Assembly: GCF_003115845.1 (NCBI RefSeq)
Contig: NZ_KZ819034.1
Span: 62,001 to 126,000, forward strand
Length of the DNA: 64,000 nt
Direction of reading: 5' to 3'
DNA from: Brenneria roseae subsp. roseae
GTDB taxonomy: Bacteria; Pseudomonadota; Gammaproteobacteria; Enterobacterales; Enterobacteriaceae
Below are positions 55,624 to 64,000 of the stretch, in pieces. Under the pieces are notes generated by a model, which was not told where the DNA came from, did not search any database, and was given only the letters and a program-made list of their open reading frames with translations. The first letter of the stretch is position 1. Each line of letters opens with the position of its first letter. The translations under genes and the position numbers were made by a program.

Positions 55624-56394
55624 ATGGCAGCCACCAATCACTGGACACGGGACCAACTGCTGATCGCCTTCACGCTCTACAGCCAATTACCGTTCGGCAA
55701 GTTGCACTCGCGCAATCCTGATATTATTCACTATGCGGCGTTGATTAACCGCACGCCCTCGGCGCTCGCCATGAAGCTGGTTAATATCGCCAGCCTCGAT
55801 CCGTTTATTACTGGTTCTGGCCGAACTGGCCTGCGCGGCGTATCCAAAGCGGACCGTGAACTGTGGCAAGAGATGGACAACGACCCCACGCGGTTTGAGC
55901 TGCAATGTCAGCAGGCGATGGCGCGTATTGACGTAAACCGTCCCATATCATTGCAGGCCAGCGATGTCGAAGAAGACTATCGGGGCGACGAGAGGATCGC
56001 GCAGGTCAAAACACGGATCGGCCAGCAGCTGTTTCGCAAGCGCGTTCTCAGCGCCTACGGCGAACGCTGCTGCGTCACAGGTCTGGAGGAACCCGCGTTA
56101 CTGGTAGCCAGCCATATTCGCCCGTGGAAAACAGCGGCTGAACACCGTTTAAATCCCAGCAACGGGCTCTGTTTGTCCAACCTGCACGATAAGGCTTTTG
56201 ATATGGGGCTGATTACCTTTAACGACCATCTGGAAATGCTGCTTTCTCCCAGAATCAAAAAGCTGAAAAGCACCATCAGCGAACTCAACTTCGTCCAATA
56301 CGAAGGCCAGCCGATACGTCTCCCCGATCAATACCCGCCTGATATGTCACAGATGGCCTATCACCGTGAGCATATTTTTCTGGGGAGAGGATGA
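55624..56394 (+). CDS. HNH endonuclease-domain protein
   Basis: A 256-residue protein. The N-terminal half (T-R-D-Q-L-L-I-A-F-T-L-Y) is a helical domain seen ahead of HNH modules in restriction-type proteins. The C-terminal half has an HNH_2-type site: C-C-V-T-G, then A-S-H-I-R-P-W and N-G-L-C-L-S-N-L-H-D-K-A-F-D. Such proteins are often stand-alone restriction or defence nucleases; no methyltransferase is nearby. Substrate unknown. Confidence 0.75.
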   Translation: MAATNHWTRDQLLIAFTLYSQLPFGKLHSRNPDIIHYAALINRTPSALAMKLVNIASLDPFITGSGRTGLRGVSKADRELWQEMDNDPTRFELQCQQAMARIDVNRPISLQASDVEEDYRGDERIAQVKTRIGQQLFRKRVLSAYGERCCVTGLEEPALLVASHIRPWKTAAEHRLNPSNGLCLSNLHDKAFDMGLITFNDHLEMLLSPRIKKLKSTISELNFVQYEGQPIRLPDQYPPDMSQMAYHREHIFLGRG

Positions 56395-56983
56395 GGCGGA
56401 TAATGACACGGCTTGAAATATGGGGAAATGAGATTGATGACAAACCCATCGCGATAGGATCGAGACAGTCGAATTGCTAACCATGTTGCTTAAACGTAAA
56501 TACCGTAATTAAAGATTAAAGCATCCCGGTAAAGCGATCCACCAACACAAAATGATACGTTACCTTACCTGATATTCATTATTTCTCTCTTATTCTTCAC
56601 TCGTGCTCACAACAATATGCCCATGTATTGCATTAAATAAGTCGTACAACAACGAGCAGCCGCTACTGACAGAAAACATCGGTTGCAAAAACCAGCGCGA
56701 AATAAACAGCGGGAATAGCACCAATCTTATTAATAATCATTAAGTTAATCTATTGTTAATATTTTCACCGTGCACTATGCGGCTTTCCGTACCCGCTACA
56801 TTCAGATTAACTACACCTAGTTATAAGAAAAAATTAATCAGTGACGCGACCCGTATTTTTTCCGAGTTGCGCTCACTAAGCTTGCATCAGTTACAACGTC
56901 TGCTGGCAGGATAATATGAGGTAAACTACCGTCTATCCCAGTGCTTCAATAAGCATGTACCCTTGCATCGTAGGCAATAACAC
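56395..56983. other. AT-rich gap upstream of the LysR gene
   Basis: About 590 bases, AT-rich, with no convincing frame. It should contain the LysR gene promoter. No repeat or RNA gene recognised. Confidence 0.4.
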
Positions 56984-57979
56984 ATGGTTAAACGAACAAT
57001 GTCCGCCAATAAATCGATCGACATGTATGCAGTCCACGTTTTTGTGACGATGGCTGAGGCAGGCAGCATGACCGCAGCAGCAGCGCGGCTGGGCCTGACG
57101 CCGTCAGCAGTTTCGCAAACGATCAGGCTGTTGGAAGACGATTTCGGCGTCATGTTGGTCAATCGGGCGAGACGCCCTTTTGTATTGACGCCTTATGGCA
57201 TTGCGTTAAAAAACCGGGGGGAAGTGCTTACCGAAGAGATCGCGAATCTGAAAGCTCAGGTTCTGGAAGCAGGACGCGGCATAAAACCCGATCTGCGGAT
57301 CGGTCTGGTCGACTCTTTTGCCATCACCTGTGGTTCAGTATTCACGAAACGCCTGTTGAAAAGCTCATCACAGTTGTTGATTCGCACGGGATTAAGCCCA
57401 CAGCAGGGCGAAGCGCTGATGCGGCGCGAACTGGATCTCATCGTCACCAGCGATCCGTTGATCGATACCGATAGCGTGGTGCGCTACCGCCTGTTTTCCG
57501 AAGGTTACTTCATTATCACGCCGCCGGAGTATCGCAAACGCATCAAGACAATTGAAGATATTCGCGAACTGTCCGCCGCGTTACCGCTGGTCAGGTTCAA
57601 CCGTAACTCACAGATTGGCATGCAGATTGAACGCTATCTGCGCAGAATAGATATTCGTGTCCCCAACATGCTCGAGTTTGATAATGCGGATACCTTAACG
57701 TCGATGGTCGCGGCGGGAATCGGCTGGGGCGTCACCAGCCCCATCAGTTTCCTACAATCAGAAACCTATTCCCGGCAGGTTCTGACACATATGCCAGAGC
57801 AATTGAACATTAAACGTTCACTTTATATTGTCGGACATCGTGATGAATATAGCGCTTTCTTTGACGAAGCCTGCGATGTAACACATGAAATAATCAAAAC
57901 CGTCTTTATTCCAAAACTGGAGAATCTTAATCGGGGAATAGAAAAACTGGTTTCTATTAATTCAGATAACACGGAATAG
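56984..57979 (+). CDS. LysR-family transcriptional regulator
   Basis: A 331-residue regulator with an N-terminal winged HTH (A-G-S-M-T-A-A-A-A-R-L-G then S-A-V-S-Q-T-I-R-L-L-E) and a C-terminal effector-binding domain. It is 240 bases upstream of aspA on the same strand, so it may control aspA, dcuA or its own gene; E. coli has no LysR gene here. A second Met at 56999 is also possible as a start. The target and ligand are unknown. Confidence 0.85.
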   Translation: MVKRTMSANKSIDMYAVHVFVTMAEAGSMTAAAARLGLTPSAVSQTIRLLEDDFGVMLVNRARRPFVLTPYGIALKNRGEVLTEEIANLKAQVLEAGRGIKPDLRIGLVDSFAITCGSVFTKRLLKSSSQLLIRTGLSPQQGEALMRRELDLIVTSDPLIDTDSVVRYRLFSEGYFIITPPEYRKRIKTIEDIRELSAALPLVRFNRNSQIGMQIERYLRRIDIRVPNMLEFDNADTLTSMVAAGIGWGVTSPISFLQSETYSRQVLTHMPEQLNIKRSLYIVGHRDEYSAFFDEACDVTHEIIKTVFIPKLENLNRGIEKLVSINSDNTE

Positions 57980-58219
57980 CGAACCTATAACGTTTTCAGT
58001 TATTGAGGATTCGCCGCCGATGTAAATAGATAAATACGCCATGACGTATTTATCCGGGATTTATCATCCCTAAAAAACAATCATTCAATCATGATTTAAT
58101 AAAAATCGTGATGGCTAAATATCGCCTTATTAATAAGTGGGCCGTTTTTCTGAATAGCGTCAACTAACAGCCCAATATTTTAAATACCATCAAATGCCAT
58201 CGAGCAAGAGAAAGGAATA

Positions 58220-59665
58220 ATGAATATGTCAAATAACATTCGAATAGAAGAAGACCTGCTAGGCACACGTGAAGTCCCTGCTAATGCGTATTATGGTATT
58301 CATACACTTCGGGCTATCGAAAACTTTTATATTAGCGAGAATACGATTAGCGACATTCCGGAATTTGTTCGCGCCATGGTCATGGTGAAAAAAGCGGCGG
58401 CATTAGCAAACCGGGAATTGCAGACAATCCCACGTAAAATTGCCGATACGATTATCCAGGCCTGTGATGAAGTGCTGAATAATGGCAAATGCCTGGATCA
58501 GTTTCCCGTCGATGTTTATCAAGGGGGCGCGGGCACGTCGGTTAATATGAACACCAACGAGGTGCTGGCGAACATTGGTCTGGAACTGATGGGCCATCAA
58601 AAAGGCGAATATCAATACCTCAATCCGAACGATCATCTGAACAAATGTCAGTCTACCAACGATGCCTATCCGACCGGCTTTCGTCTGGCGGTGTACAGTT
58701 CAATCCTGAAACTGGTGGATGCAACGACTCAACTGGGTCAGGGGTTTGAGCGTAAAGCCAAAGAGTTTGAATCTATCCTGAAAATGGGCCGTACCCAGTT
58801 GCAGGACGCGGTTCCGATGACCCTGGGTCAGGAGTTCCATGCCTTCAACATCCTGCTGAAAGAAGAAAACAAAAACCTGCTGCGTACCGCGGAACTGCTG
58901 TTGGAAGTGAATCTGGGGGCAACCGCGATCGGTACTCGTCTGAACACCCCTGATGAATATCAGCATCTGGCCGTACAGCATCTGGCGAAAGTCAGCGGCT
59001 TACCCTGTGTCCCCGCGGAGGATCTGATCGAAGCGACGTCCGACTGCGGCGCCTATGTGATGGTGCACAGTGCTCTCAAGCGTCTGGCGGTGAAACTATC
59101 CAAGATCTGTAACGACCTGCGCCTGCTGTCTTCCGGCCCGCGTACCGGCCTGAACGAAATCAACCTGCCGGAGCTACAGGCAGGATCGTCCATTATGCCG
59201 GCGAAGGTTAACCCGGTGGTGCCGGAAGTGGTGAATCAGGTTTGTTTCAAGGTTATCGGTAATGACACTTGCGTAACGATGGCGGCCGAAGCTGGCCAGT
59301 TACAGTTAAACGTCATGGAACCGGTCATCGGACAAGCCATGTTTGAGTCCATCCAGATTCTGTCTAATGCCTGTTACAACCTGCTGGAAAAATGCGTCGA
59401 TGGCATTACCGCCAATAAAGACGTGTGCGAAGCGTACGTCTTCAACTCCATCGGTATCGTGACCTACCTGAACCCGTTCATCGGTCACCATAATGGCGAT
59501 ATCGTCGGGAAAATCTGCGCCGAAACCGGCAAGAGCGTGCGTGAAGTGGTACTGGAGCGCGGTCTGCTCACCGAAGCGCAACTGGACGACATCTTCTCTA
59601 TCCAGAATCTGATGCATCCGGCCTATAAAGCAAAACGCTATACCGACGAAAAAGAATCCGTTTAA
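58220..59665 (+). CDS. aspA: Aspartate ammonia-lyase
   Basis: A 481-residue enzyme that interconverts aspartate and fumarate plus ammonia. It has the fumarase/aspartase signature [11 protein letters not shown] with the catalytic serine loop, [10 protein letters not shown] and [12 protein letters not shown]. Length is close to E. coli AspA (478). It is followed by dcuA, as in E. coli, supplying fumarate for respiration or exchange. Confidence 0.96.
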   Translation: MNMSNNIRIEEDLLGTREVPANAYYGIHTLRAIENFYISENTISDIPEFVRAMVMVKKAAALANRELQTIPRKIADTIIQACDEVLNNGKCLDQFPVDVYQGGAGTSVNMNTNEVLANIGLELMGHQKGEYQYLNPNDHLNKCQSTNDAYPTGFRLAVYSSILKLVDATTQLGQGFERKAKEFESILKMGRTQLQDAVPMTLGQEFHAFNILLKEENKNLLRTAELLLEVNLGATAIGTRLNTPDEYQHLAVQHLAKVSGLPCVPAEDLIEATSDCGAYVMVHSALKRLAVKLSKICNDLRLLSSGPRTGLNEINLPELQAGSSIMPAKVNPVVPEVVNQVCFKVIGNDTCVTMAAEAGQLQLNVMEPVIGQAMFESIQILSNACYNLLEKCVDGITANKDVCEAYVFNSIGIVTYLNPFIGHHNGDIVGKICAETGKSVREVVLERGLLTEAQLDDIFSIQNLMHPAYKAKRYTDEKESV

Positions 59666-59690
59666 TCACTTTCTGTTAATAACAACGGCC

Positions 59691-59718
59691 AGGCACAGGG
59701 TATCCGTATCCTGTGCCT
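59691..59718 (+). terminator. Hairpin between aspA and dcuA
   Basis: Stem AGGCACAGG / CCTGTGCCT with a partly paired inner part (GTATCCGTAT), 25 bases after aspA. The following T-run is short, so partial read-through into dcuA is likely. Confidence 0.55.
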
Positions 59719-59891
59719 TCATTAAAAAAATAAAAAATCATAAAAATCAAAACGATATTTATACCCAGCTGATATCAAGAGACGGGAAGGCGGCCCCAAA
59801 GGGGTGAAACACGGAAAGGAGGCGAATCGCCAGTCAACGTCTCTGCAATATGAAGGACGGGGGTATATCAAATTGTTTTAAGGAGCATTGT

Positions 59892-61193
59892 ATGCTGGTC
59901 CTGGAACTCATTATCGTGCTGTTTGCCATCTATCTGGGGGCGCGGCTTGGCGGTATCGGTATTGGCTTTGCCGGTGGTCTGGGAGTCTTGATTCTTACTC
60001 TGGGATTCCATATAAATCCGGGCGCGATCCCTTTTGATGTTATCGAAATCATCATGGCGGTTATCGCCGCTATCGCCGCCATGCAAGTGGCGGGCGGCAT
60101 GGATTATCTTGTCAGCCTGGCGGAAAAACTTCTCCGCCGTCATCCTAAATACGTCACCTTCCTCGCGCCTCTCGTTACCTATTTCATGACGCTGTTGGCC
60201 GGTACGGGGCACACCGCCTTCTCTACGTTGCCGGTCATTGCGGAAGTGGCCAAGGAACAGGGAATAAGGCCTTCGCGTCCGCTGTCGATTGCCGTCGTAG
60301 CCTCACAGGTAGCGATTACCGCGTCACCGATTTCTGCCGCCGTCGTGTTTGTCGCCGGTATTCTGGAACCGCACGGCGTCAGCTATCTGATGTTGCTGGG
60401 GATTTGTATTCCTACTACGCTGGCTGCCGTCTTGCTGACCGCCATCGTCACCAATTTCCTGGGTAAGGAACTGAAAGATGATGAAATTTATCAGGAACGT
60501 TTGAAAAAAGGTGAAGTTGCTTTACGCAGTACAAATGCGTACGAAATAAAACCCGGAGCAAAACTTTCGGTACTGCTGTTTTTGCTCGGCATCATTGCCG
60601 TCATGTTTTATGCCACCGCGATCAGCGATACTGTCAAATTGATTGCTGACCCGGTTTTACCGCGTAATGAAGCGATCGTGGTGTTTATGCTGACGATTGC
60701 AACGCTGATCTGCGTCACCTGTAAAATCGATACGGGGAAAGTGCTCGCGGCCAGTACATTCAAATCAGGGATGAGCGCGTGCGTCTGTGTGATGGGGGTT
60801 GCCTGGTTGGGTGATACTTTCGTCAAAGCGCATATTACCGATATCCAGGAAACCGCAGGCTCACTCCTGCAAAGCTACCCGTGGATGCTGGCTATCGTCC
60901 TGTTCTTTGCCGCCATGCTGCTCTATTCACAGGCTGCGACAGCCAAGGCATTGATGCCAGCGGCACTGATGCTCGGCGTTTCGCCCGTGACGGCGGTGGC
61001 ATCCTTCGCGGCGGTATCCGCCCTGTTCGTCTTGCCGACCTATCCGACTTTGCTGGCCGCCGTGGAAATGGATGACACAGGTTCAACCCGTATCGGGAAA
61101 TATGTGTTCAACCACTCGTTCCTGATACCGGGCGTGCTGACTATTGCGCTGTCGGTGATATTCGGGTTTATTCTTGGTAATATTCTGCTGTAA
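59892..61193 (+). CDS. dcuA: C4-dicarboxylate transporter DcuA
   Basis: A 433-residue carrier, the same length as E. coli DcuA, for aspartate, fumarate and succinate exchange. Matches include G-A-R-L-G-G-I-G-I-G-F-A-G-G-L-G-V, A-I-T-A-S-P-I-S-A-A-V-V and L-L-Y-S-Q-A-A-T-A-K-A-L-M-P. About ten to twelve helices. The start at 59892 has an AAGGAG site upstream. A strong terminator follows. Confidence 0.92.
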   Translation: MLVLELIIVLFAIYLGARLGGIGIGFAGGLGVLILTLGFHINPGAIPFDVIEIIMAVIAAIAAMQVAGGMDYLVSLAEKLLRRHPKYVTFLAPLVTYFMTLLAGTGHTAFSTLPVIAEVAKEQGIRPSRPLSIAVVASQVAITASPISAAVVFVAGILEPHGVSYLMLLGICIPTTLAAVLLTAIVTNFLGKELKDDEIYQERLKKGEVALRSTNAYEIKPGAKLSVLLFLLGIIAVMFYATAISDTVKLIADPVLPRNEAIVVFMLTIATLICVTCKIDTGKVLAASTFKSGMSACVCVMGVAWLGDTFVKAHITDIQETAGSLLQSYPWMLAIVLFFAAMLLYSQAATAKALMPAALMLGVSPVTAVASFAAVSALFVLPTYPTLLAAVEMDDTGSTRIGKYVFNHSFLIPGVLTIALSVIFGFILGNILL

Positions 61194-61247
61194 ATCACTA
61201 AAGACGATCGCCTGAATTCATTTTCAATGTACTAAACAAGTCACATG

Positions 61248-61272
61248 AAAAAGCCAGGAATACTGGCTTTTT
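61248..61272 (+). terminator. Terminator after dcuA
   Basis: Perfect 10-bp stem AAAAAGCCAG / CTGGCTTTTT with a GAATA loop, 54 bases after the dcuA stop. Confidence 0.8.
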
Positions 61273-61392
61273 CATGCCCGCAGAATAAGTTGTCAGACGC
61301 CAACATGAGAAAACCTATTTAAAAACAGAAATAACATATTTTATAAAACCGTATCTTTGTCATAGCATACGGTTCTATGAAAACTTCAGCTG

Positions 61393-62790
61393 TTATTGTG
61401 TCTTTGATACTTTTATCATATCAGATTCTTGATTCGTTTTTAGCATAGCCTCTTGTTTGCTGTTTCCAATGACTTTTTTATTGATAAGCACCGCCAGCGC
61501 ACAAATAAAGATAGGAATGGAAAGAAAATAAAACATATTAATAGCCTGGATGCCTGTCGATAATATCAATCCGCCGATAAAGGCCCCAAGAATTGCACCT
61601 GTACGACCAACAGCCGTCATTGTACTGGTTCCCGTAGCGCGTATTTTTGTTGGGTAATAACTCGATGATAGTGATGTCCAGCCTGTATTAACCGAGTTTA
61701 CTGTGATCCCCAGGAAGAATGCCAGGATACCAATAATTGTCAGATTATAATGGAATTGAGTCAATAACAGTGAGAAGACGACACCGCCGGACATCCCCAG
61801 GAACATTGTCCGATGGTAACCCCACCGGTCCATAATCAAACCAATAGAAATATTACCTAATGTTCCCCCCACCTGAACTATTGCGCCGATTAAAGCGGCA
61901 TCAGTCAATGTGAATCCACTTTCTCTGATTAATAAGGGCATCCAGTTACTTAAGAAGTTAACACACATTAAATTCATAAATAATCCCAGCCACAGGCTAA
62001 GAGTACAGAGTAAATATGGCTTCTTCAATATTTCTACCAGGGTAAACTTCGGCGCCGACACAGAATGAGATTTATTTATCTTAATTGTGTCTAATTCTAC
62101 GCCATCATCATGACCGCCGGTAACCTTTTTCATTACTTTATAGACATAGTCTATTCTTTTATTATTTTCTAAAAGATATAGAATAGATTCAGGAAGATAA
62201 AAAACGATAAGAATTAGCGATAAGATAGGCAATAATCCACCAACGATGAAAACGCCTTCCCATCCAAATATTGGAATAACTTCTTTTGCAACAAAACCGA
62301 CCAGAGCGCTTCCCAACGTTATGCCACAATAAATGATACAAATCAGCGTTGATTTATATTTTACCGGCGAATATTCCGCAATCAGTGTTGCCACATTAGG
62401 CTGTGCCGCACCCAGTCCGAGCCCAGTCAGAAATCTCAGGATAATCAATATTTCTATGTTGGGAGAATAAGCAGAGGCGATTGACAGTAAGCCAAAAACC
62501 AATACAGCAAAAAATATGACATTCTTTCTTCCAAAACGATCGGCTATGGTTCCGCCCATCAAAGCACCGCAGGCAAGCCCCATTAACCCCGCACTCATTG
62601 CGACGCCAAGCACATCATGGCTGACTTTCCACTCATCCATCAGTGATGGCGCAACAAATCCCATGATCGTCATATCAAATCCGTCTAATGTTAAAACCAA
62701 TAAACAGATTAAAGTTAATACAACATGGAATTTTTTTAACGGCTGAGACTCGAGATATTCCCGAAGACTCGCTTCATCAGAAATTTTCAT
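61393..62790 (-). CDS. MFS transporter, aromatic-acid:H+ symporter (AAHS) type
   Basis: A 465-residue carrier of the major facilitator superfamily, with 12 helices. The AAHS signature D-G-F-D-M-T-I-M-G-F-V-A-P-S in helix 1 and the loop motif G-G-T-I-A-D-R-F-G-R-K are clear. Such proteins import aromatic or related carboxylic acids. It follows a flavoprotein gene on the same strand across a 170-base gap holding a repeat. GC content is lower than in the core genes, hinting at transfer. Confidence 0.82.
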   Translation of the reverse strand: MKISDEASLREYLESQPLKKFHVVLTLICLLVLTLDGFDMTIMGFVAPSLMDEWKVSHDVLGVAMSAGLMGLACGALMGGTIADRFGRKNVIFFAVLVFGLLSIASAYSPNIEILIILRFLTGLGLGAAQPNVATLIAEYSPVKYKSTLICIIYCGITLGSALVGFVAKEVIPIFGWEGVFIVGGLLPILSLILIVFYLPESILYLLENNKRIDYVYKVMKKVTGGHDDGVELDTIKINKSHSVSAPKFTLVEILKKPYLLCTLSLWLGLFMNLMCVNFLSNWMPLLIRESGFTLTDAALIGAIVQVGGTLGNISIGLIMDRWGYHRTMFLGMSGGVVFSLLLTQFHYNLTIIGILAFFLGITVNSVNTGWTSLSSSYYPTKIRATGTSTMTAVGRTGAILGAFIGGLILSTGIQAINMFYFLSIPIFICALAVLINKKVIGNSKQEAMLKTNQESDMIKVSKTQ

Positions 62791-62811
62791 TTTTTCCCCT
62801 CAATTAAAAGA

Positions 62812-62940
62812 TATATACCTAATAGATTTCAAGTTGCAGGAAGGCGAAAAACGAGAGAACCCCGAATCACTTACCCAGGTTAGTGATTGAGATAAACGAG
62901 TACGGCCAACGCCCCTGCAACTTGGAAGATGATGGATATA
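62812..62940. repeat. Dispersed palindromic repeat, copy 2
   Basis: A 129-base relative of the element at 29740-29866, with TTTCAAGTTGCAGGAAGGCG at the left and GGCCAACGCCCCTGCAACTTGGAAG at the right. It lies between the MFS gene and the flavoprotein gene. Confidence 0.72.
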
Positions 62941-62961
62941 AGTTGTTAATAAACAAAATAA

Positions 62962-64000
62962 TTATAAATAAATTTTTCCCATCAAAAAATCAGGCCAGTT
63001 TTTCTCAAAGAAAATATCATCTAAATTTACCGAATTATTTACTAATCGCGTTTGATTATAAAATGCCTTTCCCGTCCATTTAATAAGATATTTTTTCTCT
63101 CTATCTTGTTTTCTTTCACTTCTAAAACGCCATTTATCAATAACGCCATGACGATCAGAGGGTATAGCATCTCCCTGCTCATCCAGAATGATGCGGGCTC
63201 CCCGACTTCCACCGCCGGATGAAATATATTCATTCAACATGCTTAATACCGCAGCGGAAGTGAGCGAGAAATGCTTCCATAAAATAACATTTGCAAGCTG
63301 CGTTTCACTATCCACTTTTATGCCATGTGAGCTGATATCTGAAAAAAGTTTTAACGATAAGGATAACTCATCCTGAACGTCTTTAGTCGACACAATAAAA
63401 CCCGCTTTGTCAGACATCCGGTTCCTGATTTGTGCTTTTATCTCATGCATAGACAGTTTTGCAGAAGACAAACAATCCTTAATATAAGAAACGATTTCAT
63501 CAATTGCAGAAGACACTGATTCATCGGATAAATTAATATGTTGAAAATCTGATATCAGATCATAAGATATTTTTTGCGCGACCCGGACCCCAAAGACCTG
63601 TCCCGAATTTAAAGCCGCTCCTCCAGGTCTGGTGACTCCGTGGGTACCGGCAACTTCGCCGACAGCGAAACAACCTTTTAAACTGCTTTCTCCCCAAATA
63701 TCAACATCAATCCCGCCATTCATATGCTGATTATTTACAGAAAATTCCAGAGGCGTCGTTGTAATGTCGTGTCCGTGCATTCGATACAGTTCAATGGCCA
63801 GAGGATTCATATGCTTTAACCTTTGAATCGGTAGCGCCTGATCGCATTGATTATTACTAAGATATTCTTTTACGTCCCTATCAAGATTTTCTAAAGAAAA
63901 GGGAATGTCGCCGGGGACGGGTTCTGGATTACGATTAAAATCCATATACACCCGGTGTCCTTTTCTGGTTTCATCGGCAATAGCCATATCAATTAAACTC
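62962..64000 (-). CDS. Fumarate reductase/succinate dehydrogenase-like flavoprotein (5' part beyond the window)
   Basis: At least 345 residues of the C-terminal half of an FAD-dependent oxidoreductase of the FrdA/SdhA/NadB superfamily; the frame stays open to the right edge, so the FAD-binding N-terminus is outside. The segment N-G-G-I-D-V-D-I-W-G-E-S-S-L-K-G-C is the family motif, followed by A-V-G-E-V-A-G-T-H-G and the helical C-terminal domain. The active-site histidine and arginine near H-G-H-D and R-P-G-G-A-A-L-N-S-G are present. The substrate cannot be fixed; neighbours suggest an organic acid. Low GC like the MFS gene beside it. Confidence 0.75.
   Translation of the reverse strand, partial: SLIDMAIADETRKGHRVYMDFNRNPEPVPGDIPFSLENLDRDVKEYLSNNQCDQALPIQRLKHMNPLAIELYRMHGHDITTTPLEFSVNNQHMNGGIDVDIWGESSLKGCFAVGEVAGTHGVTRPGGAALNSGQVFGVRVAQKISYDLISDFQHINLSDESVSSAIDEIVSYIKDCLSSAKLSMHEIKAQIRNRMSDKAGFIVSTKDVQDELSLSLKLFSDISSHGIKVDSETQLANVILWKHFSLTSAAVLSMLNEYISSGGGSRGARIILDEQGDAIPSDRHGVIDKWRFRSERKQDREKKYLIKWTGKAFYNQTRLVNNSVNLDDIFFEKNWPDFLMGKIYL

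Noticed and set aside
1..64000. CRISPR array, tRNA or rRNA genes
   Set aside because: No spaced direct repeats of CRISPR type, no tRNA cloverleaf and no rRNA sequence were seen in the window.

Overview
The window is chromosomal DNA of an enterobacterium. Gene order and protein matches (prfC-osmY-ytjA, smp-serB-radA-nadR, ygfA-ssrS-zapA-ygfB-pepP-ubiH-ubiI, rhaSR-rhaBADM, aspA-dcuA) place it in Enterobacterales. A GH68 levansucrase of the Erwinia type and a ferredoxin-colicin M bacteriocin of the pectocin M type point to a plant-associated member of the Pectobacteriaceae, plausibly Brenneria; the genus is an inference.

Bases 1 to about 9450 are a reduced lambdoid prophage. It starts with the end of an integrase gene and finishes with a LexA/cI-type self-cleaving repressor at 8711-9409. 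On the minus strand a late operon runs from antiterminator Q to a lambda S-type holin, the levansucrase, a hicAB toxin-antitoxin pair, a second S-type holin, a GH19 endolysin, nested Rz/Rz1 spanins and a bacteriocin. The bacteriocin joins a plant-type [2Fe-2S] ferredoxin domain to a colicin M lipid II-degrading domain. A Cmi-like immunity gene faces it tail to tail. Head, tail and replication genes are absent; a frameshifted phage gene and a truncated IS200 element remain. The levansucrase and the bacteriocin both lack signal peptides and share the operon with a lysis cassette, so the island may work as an inducible release system. This is the most interesting part of the window.

From 9.5 to 29 kb is core genome: a phosphopantetheinyl transferase, a NupC-type nucleoside transporter, yjjV, a CsbD-like gene, ytjA, osmY, prfC, tam, smp, serB, radA, nadR with a perfect NadR box, ygfA, 6S RNA, zapA, ygfB, pepP, ubiH, ubiI and curA. 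A gene-poor 0.8 kb stretch with a palindromic dispersed repeat follows; a second copy lies at 62.8 kb.

From 30 to 44 kb are yagU, a four-gene peptide/nickel-type ABC transporter, the rhamnose regulon (rhaSR facing away from rhaBADM, with CRP sites between) and a chemoreceptor. From 44 to 49 kb is a complete nikABCDE-like transporter. mgtA follows with a short leader reading frame, then hipBA with four canonical operators, a DUF1615 lipoprotein and an HNH nuclease-like gene. The last 7 kb hold a LysR regulator, aspA, dcuA, an aromatic-acid-type MFS transporter and the end of a fumarate reductase-like flavoprotein, which looks like a dicarboxylate or organic-acid module.
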